Origin: Paracidovorax avenae ATCC 19860
GTDB taxonomy: Bacteria; Pseudomonadota; Gammaproteobacteria; Burkholderiales; Burkholderiaceae_C
Length of the DNA stretch: 64,000 bases
Direction: 5' to 3'
NCBI RefSeq assembly: GCF_000176855.2
Contig: NC_015138.1
Coordinates: 5,332,001 to 5,396,000, forward strand
Below the pieces are notes generated by a model, which was not told the DNA's origin, searched no databases, and worked only from the letters and a program-made list of their open reading frames with translations. Position numbers and translations under genes: made by a program. Below, piece after piece: positions 11,832-20,399 of this stretch; position 1 is the stretch's first letter; every line of letters starts with the position of its first letter.

Positions 11832-13226
11832 TCAGCGGTCCGGCTGCGGACGCTCCGATGCGGGCAGGTCTGCCGTTTCCGGAACGGCCCCTGCCGCGGG
11901 CTCGGGCGCCACGGGCAGGCGCGACGCGCTCAGCAGGGCCTCGGCCAGGGTCTCGTAGAGCGGCCGCGCCACCATGCGCGACACCAGACTGGCCAGCATG
12001 GCGGAGGCCATCAGGCTCAGCACCAGGGCATGCCCGTCCACCATCTCCATCACGATGATGAAGGATGTGAGCGGCGCCTGCGTCACCGCTGCCAGGAAGG
12101 CGGCCATGCCCATGGCGATCAGTGCCGGGCCGATGTTGCCGCCGACCAGCAGCGCCACGTCATGCCCCACGCCGGCGCCGATGGACAGCGACGGCGCGAA
12201 GATCCCGCCAGGGATACCCGTCCATGCCGACAGCCAAGTGGCGATGAGTTTGAGCAGCACGAAGAAGGTGGGCACGTCGGCATGGCCCTCCAGCATGTGC
12301 CGCACGGCCTCGCCCCCTGCCCCGAAGGTCGCGCCGCCCGTCACGATGCCGATCACCGCCACCGCCAGCCCACCTGCCGCTGCGAACGCCACCGGCCGGC
12401 GCGCGCGCCAGCGATTGAACCGGTCGGGCGCGCCCGTGAGCGAGAGCACCGTGAGCCGCGAGAACAGGCCGCCCAGCACACCGCAGGCCAGCGTCACGCC
12501 CAGGCCCGGCAGCAACGCTTCCCAGCCCAGGCGCGGCACCTGGATGCGCCCGAAATAGCTCAGGTTGCCGAAGAACGACACCCCCATCAGGCCCGCCAGC
12601 ACGATGGCCGCGATGATCAGGCCGCTGCTGCGCGATTCGAGCTTGCGGGACAGTTCCTCGATGGCGAACACCACGCCCGCCAGCGGGGCGTTGAAGGCCG
12701 CGGCGATGCCCGCGGCGCCCCCGGCCACCAGCAGCGCATGGGGCGTGATGCCCGAGCGCGGGCCGAACCAGCGGCGCGCGTGGTGCATCACCCCGGCTGC
12801 CACCTGCACCGACGGACCTTCGCGTCCGGTGGACAGGCCGGCGAGGAAACTCATGGCGGTCAGCACGATCTTGGCGCAGGAAATACGCAGCGAGACGAAC
12901 AGTCCGCGCTGCGGCTCCGTCAGTCCCGGCTCCAGCGCGGCGACCACCTGCTGGATACCCGATCCCGACGCAGTCGGCGCCCAGCGCCGCGTGGCCCACA
13001 CCACGGCCGCCGTGACGGCCGGCATCCACAGCAGCACGGCCCAGCCGCCCTGCCAGTGCCACACCCGCATGAACACCTCGGACGCCCACTCGGCCAGCAG
13101 CGTGAACGCCACCACGCACAGGCCGGCCACCGCCGCATAGGCCAGCACGATGCTGCGATCCAGCCAGCGGCGGCCATCGCGCAGTTCCAGGCGCAGGTTG
13201 TGCAGGAAATCGGGATCTCTGGGCAT
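11832..13226 (-). CDS. ClC-family chloride channel/antiporter
   Basis: A 464-residue membrane protein with the three anion-selectivity signatures of ClC proteins: GSGIQ (88-92), GREGPS (134-139, containing the gating glutamate) and GGIFAPS (340-346). The pair of glutamates in VFAIEELSRK near residue 190 corresponds to the internal proton-transfer glutamate of bacterial exchangers, which favours Cl-/H+ antiport over a pure channel. No CBS domains follow the membrane part; the C-terminus is a short Pro/Ala/Glu tail. The ATG at 13226 (MPRDPDFLHN) is preferred to an upstream in-frame ATG because the extra residues are low-complexity. It is divergent from ssb with 223 bases between, where I see no further gene. 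Confidence 0.92.
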   Translation of the reverse strand: MPRDPDFLHNLRLELRDGRRWLDRSIVLAYAAVAGLCVVAFTLLAEWASEVFMRVWHWQGGWAVLLWMPAVTAAVVWATRRWAPTASGSGIQQVVAALEPGLTEPQRGLFVSLRISCAKIVLTAMSFLAGLSTGREGPSVQVAAGVMHHARRWFGPRSGITPHALLVAGGAAGIAAAFNAPLAGVVFAIEELSRKLESRSSGLIIAAIVLAGLMGVSFFGNLSYFGRIQVPRLGWEALLPGLGVTLACGVLGGLFSRLTVLSLTGAPDRFNRWRARRPVAFAAAGGLAVAVIGIVTGGATFGAGGEAVRHMLEGHADVPTFFVLLKLIATWLSAWTGIPGGIFAPSLSIGAGVGHDVALLVGGNIGPALIAMGMAAFLAAVTQAPLTSFIIVMEMVDGHALVLSLMASAMLASLVSRMVARPLYETLAEALLSASRLPVAPEPAAGAVPETADLPASERPQPDR

Positions 13227-13449
13227 GGGATGGGCAAGGCAGGAAGGAGGCAGCGGAAAGGCCGGCTCGTGCCGTCTGCGGGCTGAATCCAGGGGCGGCA
13301 GGGGAGGTGCATTGTGGCACCACGCGGCCTGCAACGCAGGCATCGGCCGCTTGGGGCACAATCCCCGCTCCCTCTTCGCGGCGCCCCCGTGGCCGCCGCG
13401 CAGGCCGTAGTGCCTTTCCTCCACCATTCTCTACAGGCCCCTTCACACC

Positions 13450-14016
13450 ATGGCATCCGTCAACAAAGTCATCATCGTCGGCAACCTCGGGCGCGACCCC
13501 GAGATGCGCACCTTCCCCAGCGGCGACCAGGTCGCCAACGTCACCATCGCCACCACCGACCGCTGGCGCGACAAGAACACCGGCGAGAACAAGGAAGCCA
13601 CCGAGTGGCACCGCGTCGTTTTCAACGGCCGCCTGGCCGAGATCGTGGGCCAGTACCTGCGCAAGGGATCCCAGGTCTATGTCGAAGGCAGCCTGCGCAC
13701 CCGCAAGTGGACCGACCAGTCGGGCCAGGAAAAATTCACCACCGAAATCCGTGCCGACACCATGCAGATGCTCGGCAGCCGCCAGGGCATGGGCGGCGGC
13801 CAGGGCGGTGGCGGCGGCTATGACGACGGCGGCTACGGTGGTGGCGACGATGGCTACGGCGGCGGCAACAGCGCACCGGCGCCCGCGCGCCGCCCTGCTC
13901 CCCAGGCGGCTGCGCCGCGGCCGGCACCGGCGCCCCGGCCTGCTCCGGCACCCGCGGCACAGGCGCCGCGCGCGGCGTCGGGGTTCGATGACATGGATGA
14001 CGATATTCCGTTCTGA
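13450..14016 (+). CDS. ssb: single-stranded DNA-binding protein
   Basis: SSB coats single-stranded DNA during replication, repair and recombination. The 188-residue product starts [20 protein letters not shown], has the OB-fold through about residue 110 ([20 protein letters not shown], then [12 protein letters not shown]), a Gly-rich linker with [10 protein letters not shown] repeats around 115-140, a Pro/Ala-rich stretch, and the acidic tip DDMDDDIPF that binds partner proteins. This is the usual betaproteobacterial form. A likely terminator follows directly. Downstream lies the minus-strand restriction-modification operon, so ssb marks the left edge of that accessory block. Confidence 0.97.
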   Translation: MASVNKVIIVGNLGRDPEMRTFPSGDQVANVTIATTDRWRDKNTGENKEATEWHRVVFNGRLAEIVGQYLRKGSQVYVEGSLRTRKWTDQSGQEKFTTEIRADTMQMLGSRQGMGGGQGGGGGYDDGGYGGGDDGYGGGNSAPAPARRPAPQAAAPRPAPAPRPAPAPAAQAPRAASGFDDMDDDIPF

Positions 14017-14018
14017 GA

Positions 14019-14079
14019 TTTGCCGTTGCCAGAATGGCAAACAGGGAGCCCCAAGTGCTTGTCACCCGGGGCTTTTCTT
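14019..14079 (+). terminator. probable intrinsic terminator after ssb
   Basis: Immediately after the ssb stop, TTTGCC (14019-14024) pairs with GGCAAA (14036-14041). A second inverted repeat, AGCCCC (14047-14052) with GGGGCT (14068-14073), runs into TTTTCTT. The second hairpin plus T-run is a reasonable Rho-independent terminator for ssb. It may also stop transcripts arriving from hsdR on the other strand, although the T-run is poor in that direction. Confidence 0.55.
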
Positions 14080-14114
14080 CCTGACGTGATGGCCTGCCAT
14101 CCGATCAATCGCTC

Positions 14115-17100
14115 TTACTTGACCCACTCATCCCCGATCGTCTCGGCCTGCTCCAGTACCAGCTCCACCGCGGCATCAGCCAAGTCAGGCGGGTACTTGT
14201 ACTTGCGCAAGATGCGCTTGACCATCAGCCGCAGCTTGGCCCGCACGCTCTCGCGGTGCGCCCAGTCCACGCTGATGTTCTGGCGCAGGCTGGTCGTCAG
14301 CTCATGAGCGATTTTTTTCAGCGTTTCGTCGCTCAGTTCCCGCGCCGCCGATTCGTTGAGGATCAGCGCGTCGTAGAACTTCACCTCGTCGTCGGTCAGG
14401 CCCAGGCTCTCGCCGCGTGATGCAGCCTCGCGGAATTTCCTGGCCATCTCCACCAGCTCTTCCATGACCTGGGCGGTTTCGATGGAACGGTTCTGGTAGC
14501 GCTTGATGACGTTGCCCAGCAGCTCGGAGAACTTGCGCTCCTGCACCACGTTGGTGGCGAAACGGCTCTTGATCTCGCCTTCCAGCAGGCGCTCCAGCAG
14601 TTCCACCGCCAGGTTGCGCTCGGGCAGGTTCTTCACCTGCGCCAGGAAATCGTCGTCCAGCAGTCCGATGTTGGGCTTGTCCAGACCCACGGCATCGAAG
14701 ATGTCCACCACGCGGTCGGACACCACCGCCGAGCCGATGATCTGGCGGATGGCCAGCTCGCGCTGTTCGTCGGTCTTCTTCTGCTGGGTGATGTCCTTCT
14801 TGGTCAGGATCACCTTCACGGCCTGCATGAAGGCCACTTCTTCGCGCACGGCCTTGGCTTCGTCCAGCGTGCAGCACAGGGTGAAGGCCTTGCTCATGGC
14901 CAGAGCGGTATCCGCGAAACGCTTTTTGCCATCGCGCCGGCCTTCGCTCTTCAGGCCCAGTACATGGTTGGCCGCACCCGCCAGCACCTTGTGCCCACCC
15001 GTGAGGAAGCCGCTGTAGTCGAAGCCATGCAGCATGGCGCGGAGCACGTCGAGCTTTTCCTCCAGCACGGCGTAGGCCTCGTGGGCATCGACCGTGGGTT
15101 TGCCTCGGCCCTTGCTGGCCGTGTACTCCTTCATCGCGGCCTTGAGTTCGTTGCCAATGCCGATGTAATCGACCACCAGGCCGCCCTGCTTGTCCTTGAA
15201 CACGCGGTTCACGCGGGCGATGGCCTGCATGAGGTTGTGGCCCTTCATGGGCTTGTCCACATACAGGGTGTGCACGCAAGGGGCGTCGAAGCCGGTCAGC
15301 CACATGTCGCGCACGATCACCAGGCGCAGCGGATCGGCCGGGTCCTTGAAGCGCTTCTCCAGCCGCTTCTTGACCTGGCCGCCGTAGATGTGCGGACGCA
15401 GCAAGGCCTTGTCGCTGGCCGAGCCGGTCATCACGATCTTGACGGCGCCCTTTTCAGGGTCTGCGTCATGCCAGCCGGGGCGCAGCCTGGTGATCTCGTC
15501 GTACAGGTGGACGCAGATGTCGCGGCTCATGGCCACGACCATGGCCTTGCCGCTCTGTGCCTTGTTGCGCTCCTCGAAATGCTTGACCAGATCCGCCGCC
15601 ACGGCCGCCACGCGGGGCTCGGCGCCTACCACCTTTTCCAGGGCGGCCCAGCGGCTCTTGAGCCTGGCCTGGGTGCTTTCTTCCTCGTCTTCGGCCAGCT
15701 CGTCCACCTCTTCGTCGAGGTGCGGCAGCTCGTCTTGCTTCAGGCTGAGCTTGGCCAGGCGGCTTTCATAGTAGATGGCCACGGTGGCGCCGTCTTCCTT
15801 GGCCTGCTGCATGTCATAGACATGGATGTAATCGCCAAACACGGCGCGCGTGTCGCGGTCTTCGCTGGACACGGGCGTGCCGGTGAAGGCCACGAAGGTG
15901 GCGTGGGGCAAGGCGTCGCGCAAGTGCTGGGCGTAGCCGGCCTGGTATTTGTGTTCCACCTCATACGCCGGTGGAACGAAATCGACGGTCAGCGCCGAGC
16001 TGGCTGCGTCACCCGTGGTCCTTGCAGTCGCTGCGCCCTCCGGCTGGCCAGCCTTGCGCCTGATGGTCTTGAGCTTCGCCTCGAACCCGTACTGCGTGCG
16101 GTGCGCTTCGTCGGCGATCACGACGATGTTGCTGCGGTTCGAGAGCACCGGGAAGGTGTCCTCGTCTTCGCCCGGCATGAACTTCTGTATGGTAGCGAAC
16201 ACGATGCCACCGGAGGGCCGGTTGGCAAGCTTGGCGCGCAGGTCTTGCCGGGTCTCGACCTGCACGGGCTGCTCGCGCAGCAGGTCCTGCGCCAGACTGA
16301 ACACGCCGAAGAGCTGGCCGTCCAGGTCATTGCGGTCGGTGATGACCACGATGGTGGGGTTCTGCATGGCCGGCTCTTGCATCACCCGGGCGGCAAAGCA
16401 GGTCATGGTGATGCTCTTGCCGCTGCCCTGGGTGTGCCACACCACCCCGCCCTTGTGCGAACCACTCGGGCGGGATGCGGCCACCACCTGCTCTATGGCC
16501 GCACGCACCGCATGGAACTGGTGGTAGCCCGCGATCTTCTTGACCAGGCCGCCATCGTCCTCGAACAGCACGAAGTAGCGCAGATAGTCCAGCACATAGG
16601 CCGGGGCCAGCGCGCCGCGCACCAGGGTTTCCAGCTCGTTGAACTGGCCCAGCGGGTCCAGCGCCACGCCATCGATGGTGCGCCAGGCCATGAAGCGCTC
16701 GGCATTGCTGGAAAGCGAGCCCATCAGCGCCTCGGAGCCGTCCGACACCACCAGCACCTCGTTGTACTGGAACACATCGGGGATCTGCGCCTTGTACGTC
16801 TGGATCTGCTCGTAGGCCTTCCAGATGCTGGCGTTTTCATCCGCCGGGTTCTTCAGTTCCAGCAGCACCACGGGCAGGCCGTTGAGGAACAGGATGATGT
16901 CCGGGCGGCGCGTGTGGTGCGGCCCCTTGAGCGAGAACTGGTTGACAGCCAGCCATTCATTGGCCTGTGCATTGCCCCAGTCCACCAGGCGCACGAAGTC
17001 GCCCCGGGTTTCGCCGTCCTGCTGGTACTGCACAGGCACACCGCCCACCAGCAGCCGGTGGAAGTGCCGGTTGGCCGACAGCAGCACCGGGGTGCCCAGG

Positions 17101-17318
17101 TCCTGCACCTGCTTGAAGGCGTCTTCGCGCGCTGCCAGGGGAATGTGCGGGTTCAGGCGGGCGATGGCGTCGCGCAGGCGCTGGGGCAGCAGCACCTGGC
17201 GGAAGCTGTCGCGCTCAGGTGCGGGGCCATCGGGGGCGATGTCGTAGCCGCTCAGGTGGGTGTAGCCGACTTCGACGAGCCAACTCAGTGCGTCCTGTTC
17301 GAGTTGATCTTCTGTCAT
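14115..17318 (-). CDS. hsdR: type I restriction enzyme R subunit
   Basis: HsdR supplies DNA translocation and cleavage in the type I complex. The 1067-residue protein has a PD-(D/E)XK nuclease core (Asp140 in RRPDIILF, Glu154 and Lys156 in LLELKNP), then a superfamily 2 motor with Walker A HTQGSGKS near 295-302, motif II IADEAHRTQYG at 401-411, motif III AFTGTP, and later helicase motifs including DMWLTGFDAP and QAIARVNR. The C-terminal helical region ends DEWVK. The start at 17318 (MTEDQLEQDA) overlaps the fic stop by four bases, so the subunit is translated as the last gene of the operon. All catalytic motifs are intact and the enzyme looks functional. Confidence 0.96.
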   Translation of the reverse strand: MTEDQLEQDALSWLVEVGYTHLSGYDIAPDGPAPERDSFRQVLLPQRLRDAIARLNPHIPLAAREDAFKQVQDLGTPVLLSANRHFHRLLVGGVPVQYQQDGETRGDFVRLVDWGNAQANEWLAVNQFSLKGPHHTRRPDIILFLNGLPVVLLELKNPADENASIWKAYEQIQTYKAQIPDVFQYNEVLVVSDGSEALMGSLSSNAERFMAWRTIDGVALDPLGQFNELETLVRGALAPAYVLDYLRYFVLFEDDGGLVKKIAGYHQFHAVRAAIEQVVAASRPSGSHKGGVVWHTQGSGKSITMTCFAARVMQEPAMQNPTIVVITDRNDLDGQLFGVFSLAQDLLREQPVQVETRQDLRAKLANRPSGGIVFATIQKFMPGEDEDTFPVLSNRSNIVVIADEAHRTQYGFEAKLKTIRRKAGQPEGAATARTTGDAASSALTVDFVPPAYEVEHKYQAGYAQHLRDALPHATFVAFTGTPVSSEDRDTRAVFGDYIHVYDMQQAKEDGATVAIYYESRLAKLSLKQDELPHLDEEVDELAEDEEESTQARLKSRWAALEKVVGAEPRVAAVAADLVKHFEERNKAQSGKAMVVAMSRDICVHLYDEITRLRPGWHDADPEKGAVKIVMTGSASDKALLRPHIYGGQVKKRLEKRFKDPADPLRLVIVRDMWLTGFDAPCVHTLYVDKPMKGHNLMQAIARVNRVFKDKQGGLVVDYIGIGNELKAAMKEYTASKGRGKPTVDAHEAYAVLEEKLDVLRAMLHGFDYSGFLTGGHKVLAGAANHVLGLKSEGRRDGKKRFADTALAMSKAFTLCCTLDEAKAVREEVAFMQAVKVILTKKDITQQKKTDEQRELAIRQIIGSAVVSDRVVDIFDAVGLDKPNIGLLDDDFLAQVKNLPERNLAVELLERLLEGEIKSRFATNVVQERKFSELLGNVIKRYQNRSIETAQVMEELVEMARKFREAASRGESLGLTDDEVKFYDALILNESAARELSDETLKKIAHELTTSLRQNISVDWAHRESVRAKLRLMVKRILRKYKYPPDLADAAVELVLEQAETIGDEWVK

Positions 17319-18397
17319 GTCCCGCCCTCGTACTGGCCCTGCAGGATCCGGTTCAGAGCCAGGTTGATGTAGTAATTGCTGCGCCCGATCTTCTGCTTCT
17401 GGACAAAGCCCGTCTCCGCCAGCAGGTCGAGGTACTTGGTGGCCGTGAGGCGCGACACATCCAGATCCCGCTGCACGAACTCGATCTTCGTGTAGGGGTG
17501 CGTGAACAGGTTGTTGATCAAGTCCTGGCTGTAGAACCTGTGCTGCGCGCGGATGCGATGCTTGTAGTCCATCAGCGCCGACTTGATGGCCAGCACGGTA
17601 TGGATGGTTCGCTGCGCGGTGGCCTCCACCGCCTCCAGCATGTAGAGCACCCAATCTTCCCAGCGGTCTTCATCGCGCACGGTCTGCAGCAGCCGGTAGT
17701 AATCCGCCTTGGTCCGCACGATGTGCTGGCTCAAATAGAGCACGGGAATGTCCAGCAGCCCCTCCTTGACGAGGTACAGCACATTCACGATGCGCCCCGT
17801 GCGGCCATTGCCATCGTAGAAGGGGTGGATGCTCTCGAACTGGTGGTGGATCAGCGCCATCTTGATGAGCGGATCTGCCTCGGACAGCGCCGGGTCATTC
17901 ATGAATCGCTCCAGCTGGCGCATCAGCTCGACAATCTCTGCCGGGTCTTGGGGTGGGGTGTACACCGTGCGCCCTGCGCCATCCTTGAGCGCCGTACCGG
18001 GCAGCTTCCGAAAGCCTGCGTTGTTGCGCTCCAACTCGGCCTGGATGTTGATGATCTGGTTGGCGGTCAGCAGCCCCGTGGTCCGCACCTGCTCGAATCC
18101 GACGCGCAAGGCCTGGCGGTAGCGCAGAACTTCTTTGGCCGCGGGGTTGGCGAAGGCCGCGGGGTCGGCATCGTCCTTGAACAGCTCGTCGTGGGTGGTG
18201 ACAATGTTCTCGATCTCGGAGCTGTCCTTCGCCTCCTGCAGGCCCAGGGTGTTGATCAGGATGCCCTGGTTTGGAATGGCTGCCGCCACGCCCTTGAGTT
18301 CAGCCAGACAGCGGCTGGCGCTAGCCAGTTTCTTGAGGATGGCGGGGGTGTCGAAGCGGCTGGCGTCGAGCGATTCGAGCGGCGAAAGGAGGTGCAT
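17315..18397 (-). CDS. Fic-domain AMP-transferase with N-terminal inhibitory motif and C-terminal winged helix
   Basis: Fic proteins transfer AMP (or another phosphate-containing group) to hydroxyls of target proteins. The 360-residue product has the complete active-site signature HPFYDGNGRTGR at 191-202. An inhibitory-helix motif (SSEIEN, fitting [S/T]xxxE[G/N]) lies at 59-64, before the Fic core as in self-inhibited class II enzymes. The C-terminal about 70 residues (FVQRDLDVSRLTATKYLDLL) look like a winged-helix DNA-binding domain. It is nested between the DUF4268 gene and hsdR and overlaps hsdR by four bases. The 117 bases upstream hold a strong dyad, so it may have its own promoter and repress itself. 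The target is unknown. Confidence 0.92.
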   Translation of the reverse strand: MHLLSPLESLDASRFDTPAILKKLASASRCLAELKGVAAAIPNQGILINTLGLQEAKDSSEIENIVTTHDELFKDDADPAAFANPAAKEVLRYRQALRVGFEQVRTTGLLTANQIINIQAELERNNAGFRKLPGTALKDGAGRTVYTPPQDPAEIVELMRQLERFMNDPALSEADPLIKMALIHHQFESIHPFYDGNGRTGRIVNVLYLVKEGLLDIPVLYLSQHIVRTKADYYRLLQTVRDEDRWEDWVLYMLEAVEATAQRTIHTVLAIKSALMDYKHRIRAQHRFYSQDLINNLFTHPYTKIEFVQRDLDVSRLTATKYLDLLAETGFVQKQKIGRSNYYINLALNRILQGQYEGGT

Positions 18398-18416
18398 GGA
18401 AGAGCAGGCCGGCCTT

Positions 18417-18465
18417 ACGTGTATAAAAATTCGAGATTTCCATACACATCAAAGCCGATGTGTAT
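18417..18465 (-). promoter_or_regulatory. candidate operator for the fic gene
   Basis: Within the gap before fic (start codon at 18397), ATACACATC (18442-18450) is a perfect inverted match to GATGTGTAT (18457-18465), with six bases between. A third partial copy, ACGTGTATA, lies at 18417-18425, closer to the start codon. A nine-base perfect dyad plus a third half-site is a plausible target for the winged-helix domain at the Fic protein's C-terminus, but binding is inferred. Confidence 0.6.
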
Positions 18466-18514
18466 AGGAAATGCAAGAAAAATATGGTCCTTGGCCGGCG
18501 GAACGCATGTCAGC

Positions 18515-19456
18515 TCAACTCCCTGACCAGGGGCCGGAAGACCTGGGACATGCGCAGCGCCGCCTGCTCCAGCCAGGCGTAGAGGCGGGCCATTGCTCTT
18601 CGTTTTCCAGTGGCGATGCAGGCCGCACCTGCAGGATGCGGCAAACGTGCCAGTCGGGCAGTTCCATCCATTCGAGATGGGCACCCAAGGCAGCATCGAT
18701 CTCCGCCTGGCGGGCCTGGAGCTGCTTGAAAATGCTCTTGGAATTGTCGTGATTGATGTACACCTCCATGCCCACGCGGCTCTCCCGCGAATTGACGGTG
18801 GCGGAGAGGTGTATGCCCGTGCGGCCCAATGCGATGTTGGTCCAGTGCTGCGGCAAGGGCCTTTGCGTGCGCAGCGTGGAGCCCTTGGCCTGCAGCCAGG
18901 CCTGCCAGCCCGTCCAGAACTTCAGCTGGCGCTGCTTGGTGGGTGTGGTGGTGGCCGCCGCCTTGGCGTTCTGCTGGCCCGTCTTGGCCCAGTCATTGGG
19001 CTTGACGACCACGTTGAAGCTGGGCGCCATGGGCGAATCGCCAATGCGCCACAGCTCGATCTCGACCGCGAAGAAGTCCAGCTCGTCGGTGGTGTGCTGG
19101 TTCAGGAACTCCAGCGCGGCCACATGTTCGGTGCGGAAGGACTCGGCCAGCCAGATCACCTTGCGCGCCCCGACGCCTGCGGCATAGGTCAGGATCTGGC
19201 CCAGGTGGGTGTGGTTGGTTTTTTCGAGCTGGTTTTCGATGATCACCTTGCCGCCATCGTCGGTGCAGAGGATGTCCACCTTGAAGTCGCCCACGGGGTG
19301 CTCGGTGCCGGCCAGCTCCAGTTCGCCAAGCCCCAAGGTTTCGGCCAGCAGCAGGAGGTTGTCGGGCTGCGCCAGCCAGGGCGTGAACTCGCCGGCCTCA
19401 TGGGCCCAGGCCTGGCGCAGGGGGATGCGTTCGAGTTTGCCGAGCGGAATTTTCAT
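18515..19456 (-). CDS. DUF4268-type PD-(D/E)XK-like protein with a 3' frameshift
   Basis: The product (313 residues) begins with a restriction-endonuclease-like domain: VGDFKVDILCTDDGG then KVIIENQLEKTNHTHLGQ, with Asp61 and a Glu74-x-Gln76 pair in the positions of the PD-(D/E)XK active site. The C-terminal half (residues about 180-290, KQRQLKFWTGWQAWLQ and onward) resembles DUF4268. After ENEEQWP the frame turns into an Arg/Cys/Ser-rich tail. One base away, another frame continues sensibly as RLYAWLEQAALRMSQVFRPL and stops at 18510-18512. A single-base loss in the C tract near 18586-18589 would explain this. About the last 25 residues are therefore altered and the protein may be impaired. 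It lies upstream of fic in the RM operon; a defence role is inferred from context. Confidence 0.8.
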   Translation of the reverse strand: MKIPLGKLERIPLRQAWAHEAGEFTPWLAQPDNLLLLAETLGLGELELAGTEHPVGDFKVDILCTDDGGKVIIENQLEKTNHTHLGQILTYAAGVGARKVIWLAESFRTEHVAALEFLNQHTTDELDFFAVEIELWRIGDSPMAPSFNVVVKPNDWAKTGQQNAKAAATTTPTKQRQLKFWTGWQAWLQAKGSTLRTQRPLPQHWTNIALGRTGIHLSATVNSRESRVGMEVYINHDNSKSIFKQLQARQAEIDAALGAHLEWMELPDWHVCRILQVRPASPLENEEQWPASTPGWSRRRCACPRSSGPWSGS

Positions 19457-19468
19457 GCTGGGTCATGC

Positions 19469-19513
19469 CAACTCGACGACATGCATTTCGGCGAGTTGAA
19501 CCAATCATTGGTT
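19469..19513 (-). promoter_or_regulatory. inverted repeats upstream of the DUF4268 gene
   Basis: The 73-base gap holds two dyads. CAACTCG (19469-19475) pairs with CGAGTTG (19492-19498), and AACCAAT (19499-19505) pairs with ATTGGTT (19507-19513) around one base. An AT-rich run (TTTTAAAATATTTATG) follows at about 19512-19528, unlike the GC-rich surroundings. This could be an internal promoter/operator for the DUF4268 gene on the minus strand. No regulator is assigned. Confidence 0.4.
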
Positions 19514-19529
19514 TTAAAATATTTATGTT

Positions 19530-20399
19530 TTAAAGCGCGCTCATCAAAGCATCGCAAGCAGCGGCATCCGTGTCCGTAGCCGCATAACGCACACTGAACT
19601 CGCTGGCTTCCAAACCCAGTTCTTCGGTGTAATCCTCGATTGCGCTACGCTCCTTGTCAGTCAGCGTCGGACTGTCTAGGGATGGGAAACCCAGCACCAG
19701 CAGCGCGGTGCGCCCACTGGCTCGCTGAGCAATGGATAGCTCAGCGATCAGTCCGCGCGCCATGCGAGCAGAGTTACGGACATTAGTAGGTTGCAACAAA
19801 CCGAAATGAGCCGCCAAGCTGTCGGACAAAAAACCAAACCGTGTGGCTCGGCGCTTGCCAAGCAGATAGGCTTCTTTGTGAAAGTAGACCGCCAGATTGC
19901 TGTTACGCAGCAAGACCAGATCACGCACTCTGGTCGCAAATTGCCTGGCTGGTACCGCCTGCTCGCCACGCGCATCTGTCAACTCGGGCAGCTCGGCATC
20001 GGGCTCGGCCAACGTGCTCAGGCTGGAGCTCATCAGCTTGGCCACTTGAAGCAACTCAGCGTAGCTGTTCACATGGCTAGTTTCCAGTCCACCAAGATAT
20101 AGGCCGCTGATGGGGAGACGGATATCATGAATGCCACCGACAGCGTCGGTTTGAGCCTGCATCAACTTGAACGCACGTTCCAGCAAGGTCTGAGCCTTCG
20201 CGCCAGCGCCTCCAAACAAAGTGATCAGCAGATCGGGACGCACAGTCAGCTCGGCCTTGGCGCGCCCGTCCCAGCAGGTCAGGAAGCCAACACAAATTCG
20301 CTCCCCGGTGAGCATCACGGGCTCCCAATAGATGGCACACCACTGGCCGGCGGTGATCGGCAGGGCGGGCACTTGATGGGTATCGGGCAAGGTGTTCAT
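19530..20399 (-). CDS. uncharacterised partner of a HipA-like kinase (possibly DUF3037-like)
   Basis: I do not recognise this 289-residue protein with certainty. It starts MNTLPDTHQVPALPITAGQW and contains ERICVGFLTCWDGRAKAELT near residues 33-52, a long middle region with LLRNSNLAVYFHKEAYLLGK, and an acidic C-terminus. It has no signal peptide or membrane helix. The start codon overlaps the stop of the HipA-like kinase gene (20396-20399), so the two are translationally coupled and probably work together. HipA-like kinases are often followed by a DUF3037 protein, and the N-terminal part could be a divergent version, but this is a guess. Base composition is clearly less GC-rich than the flanking core genes, as expected for a mobile defence module. 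Confidence 0.55.
   Translation of the reverse strand: MNTLPDTHQVPALPITAGQWCAIYWEPVMLTGERICVGFLTCWDGRAKAELTVRPDLLITLFGGAGAKAQTLLERAFKLMQAQTDAVGGIHDIRLPISGLYLGGLETSHVNSYAELLQVAKLMSSSLSTLAEPDAELPELTDARGEQAVPARQFATRVRDLVLLRNSNLAVYFHKEAYLLGKRRATRFGFLSDSLAAHFGLLQPTNVRNSARMARGLIAELSIAQRASGRTALLVLGFPSLDSPTLTDKERSAIEDYTEELGLEASEFSVRYAATDTDAAACDALMSAL

Noticed and set aside
11808..13286. A 492-codon plus-strand open frame opposite the ClC gene
   Set aside because: It is rich in Arg, His and Gln with no membrane segments or motifs; the opposite strand has the three ClC signatures.
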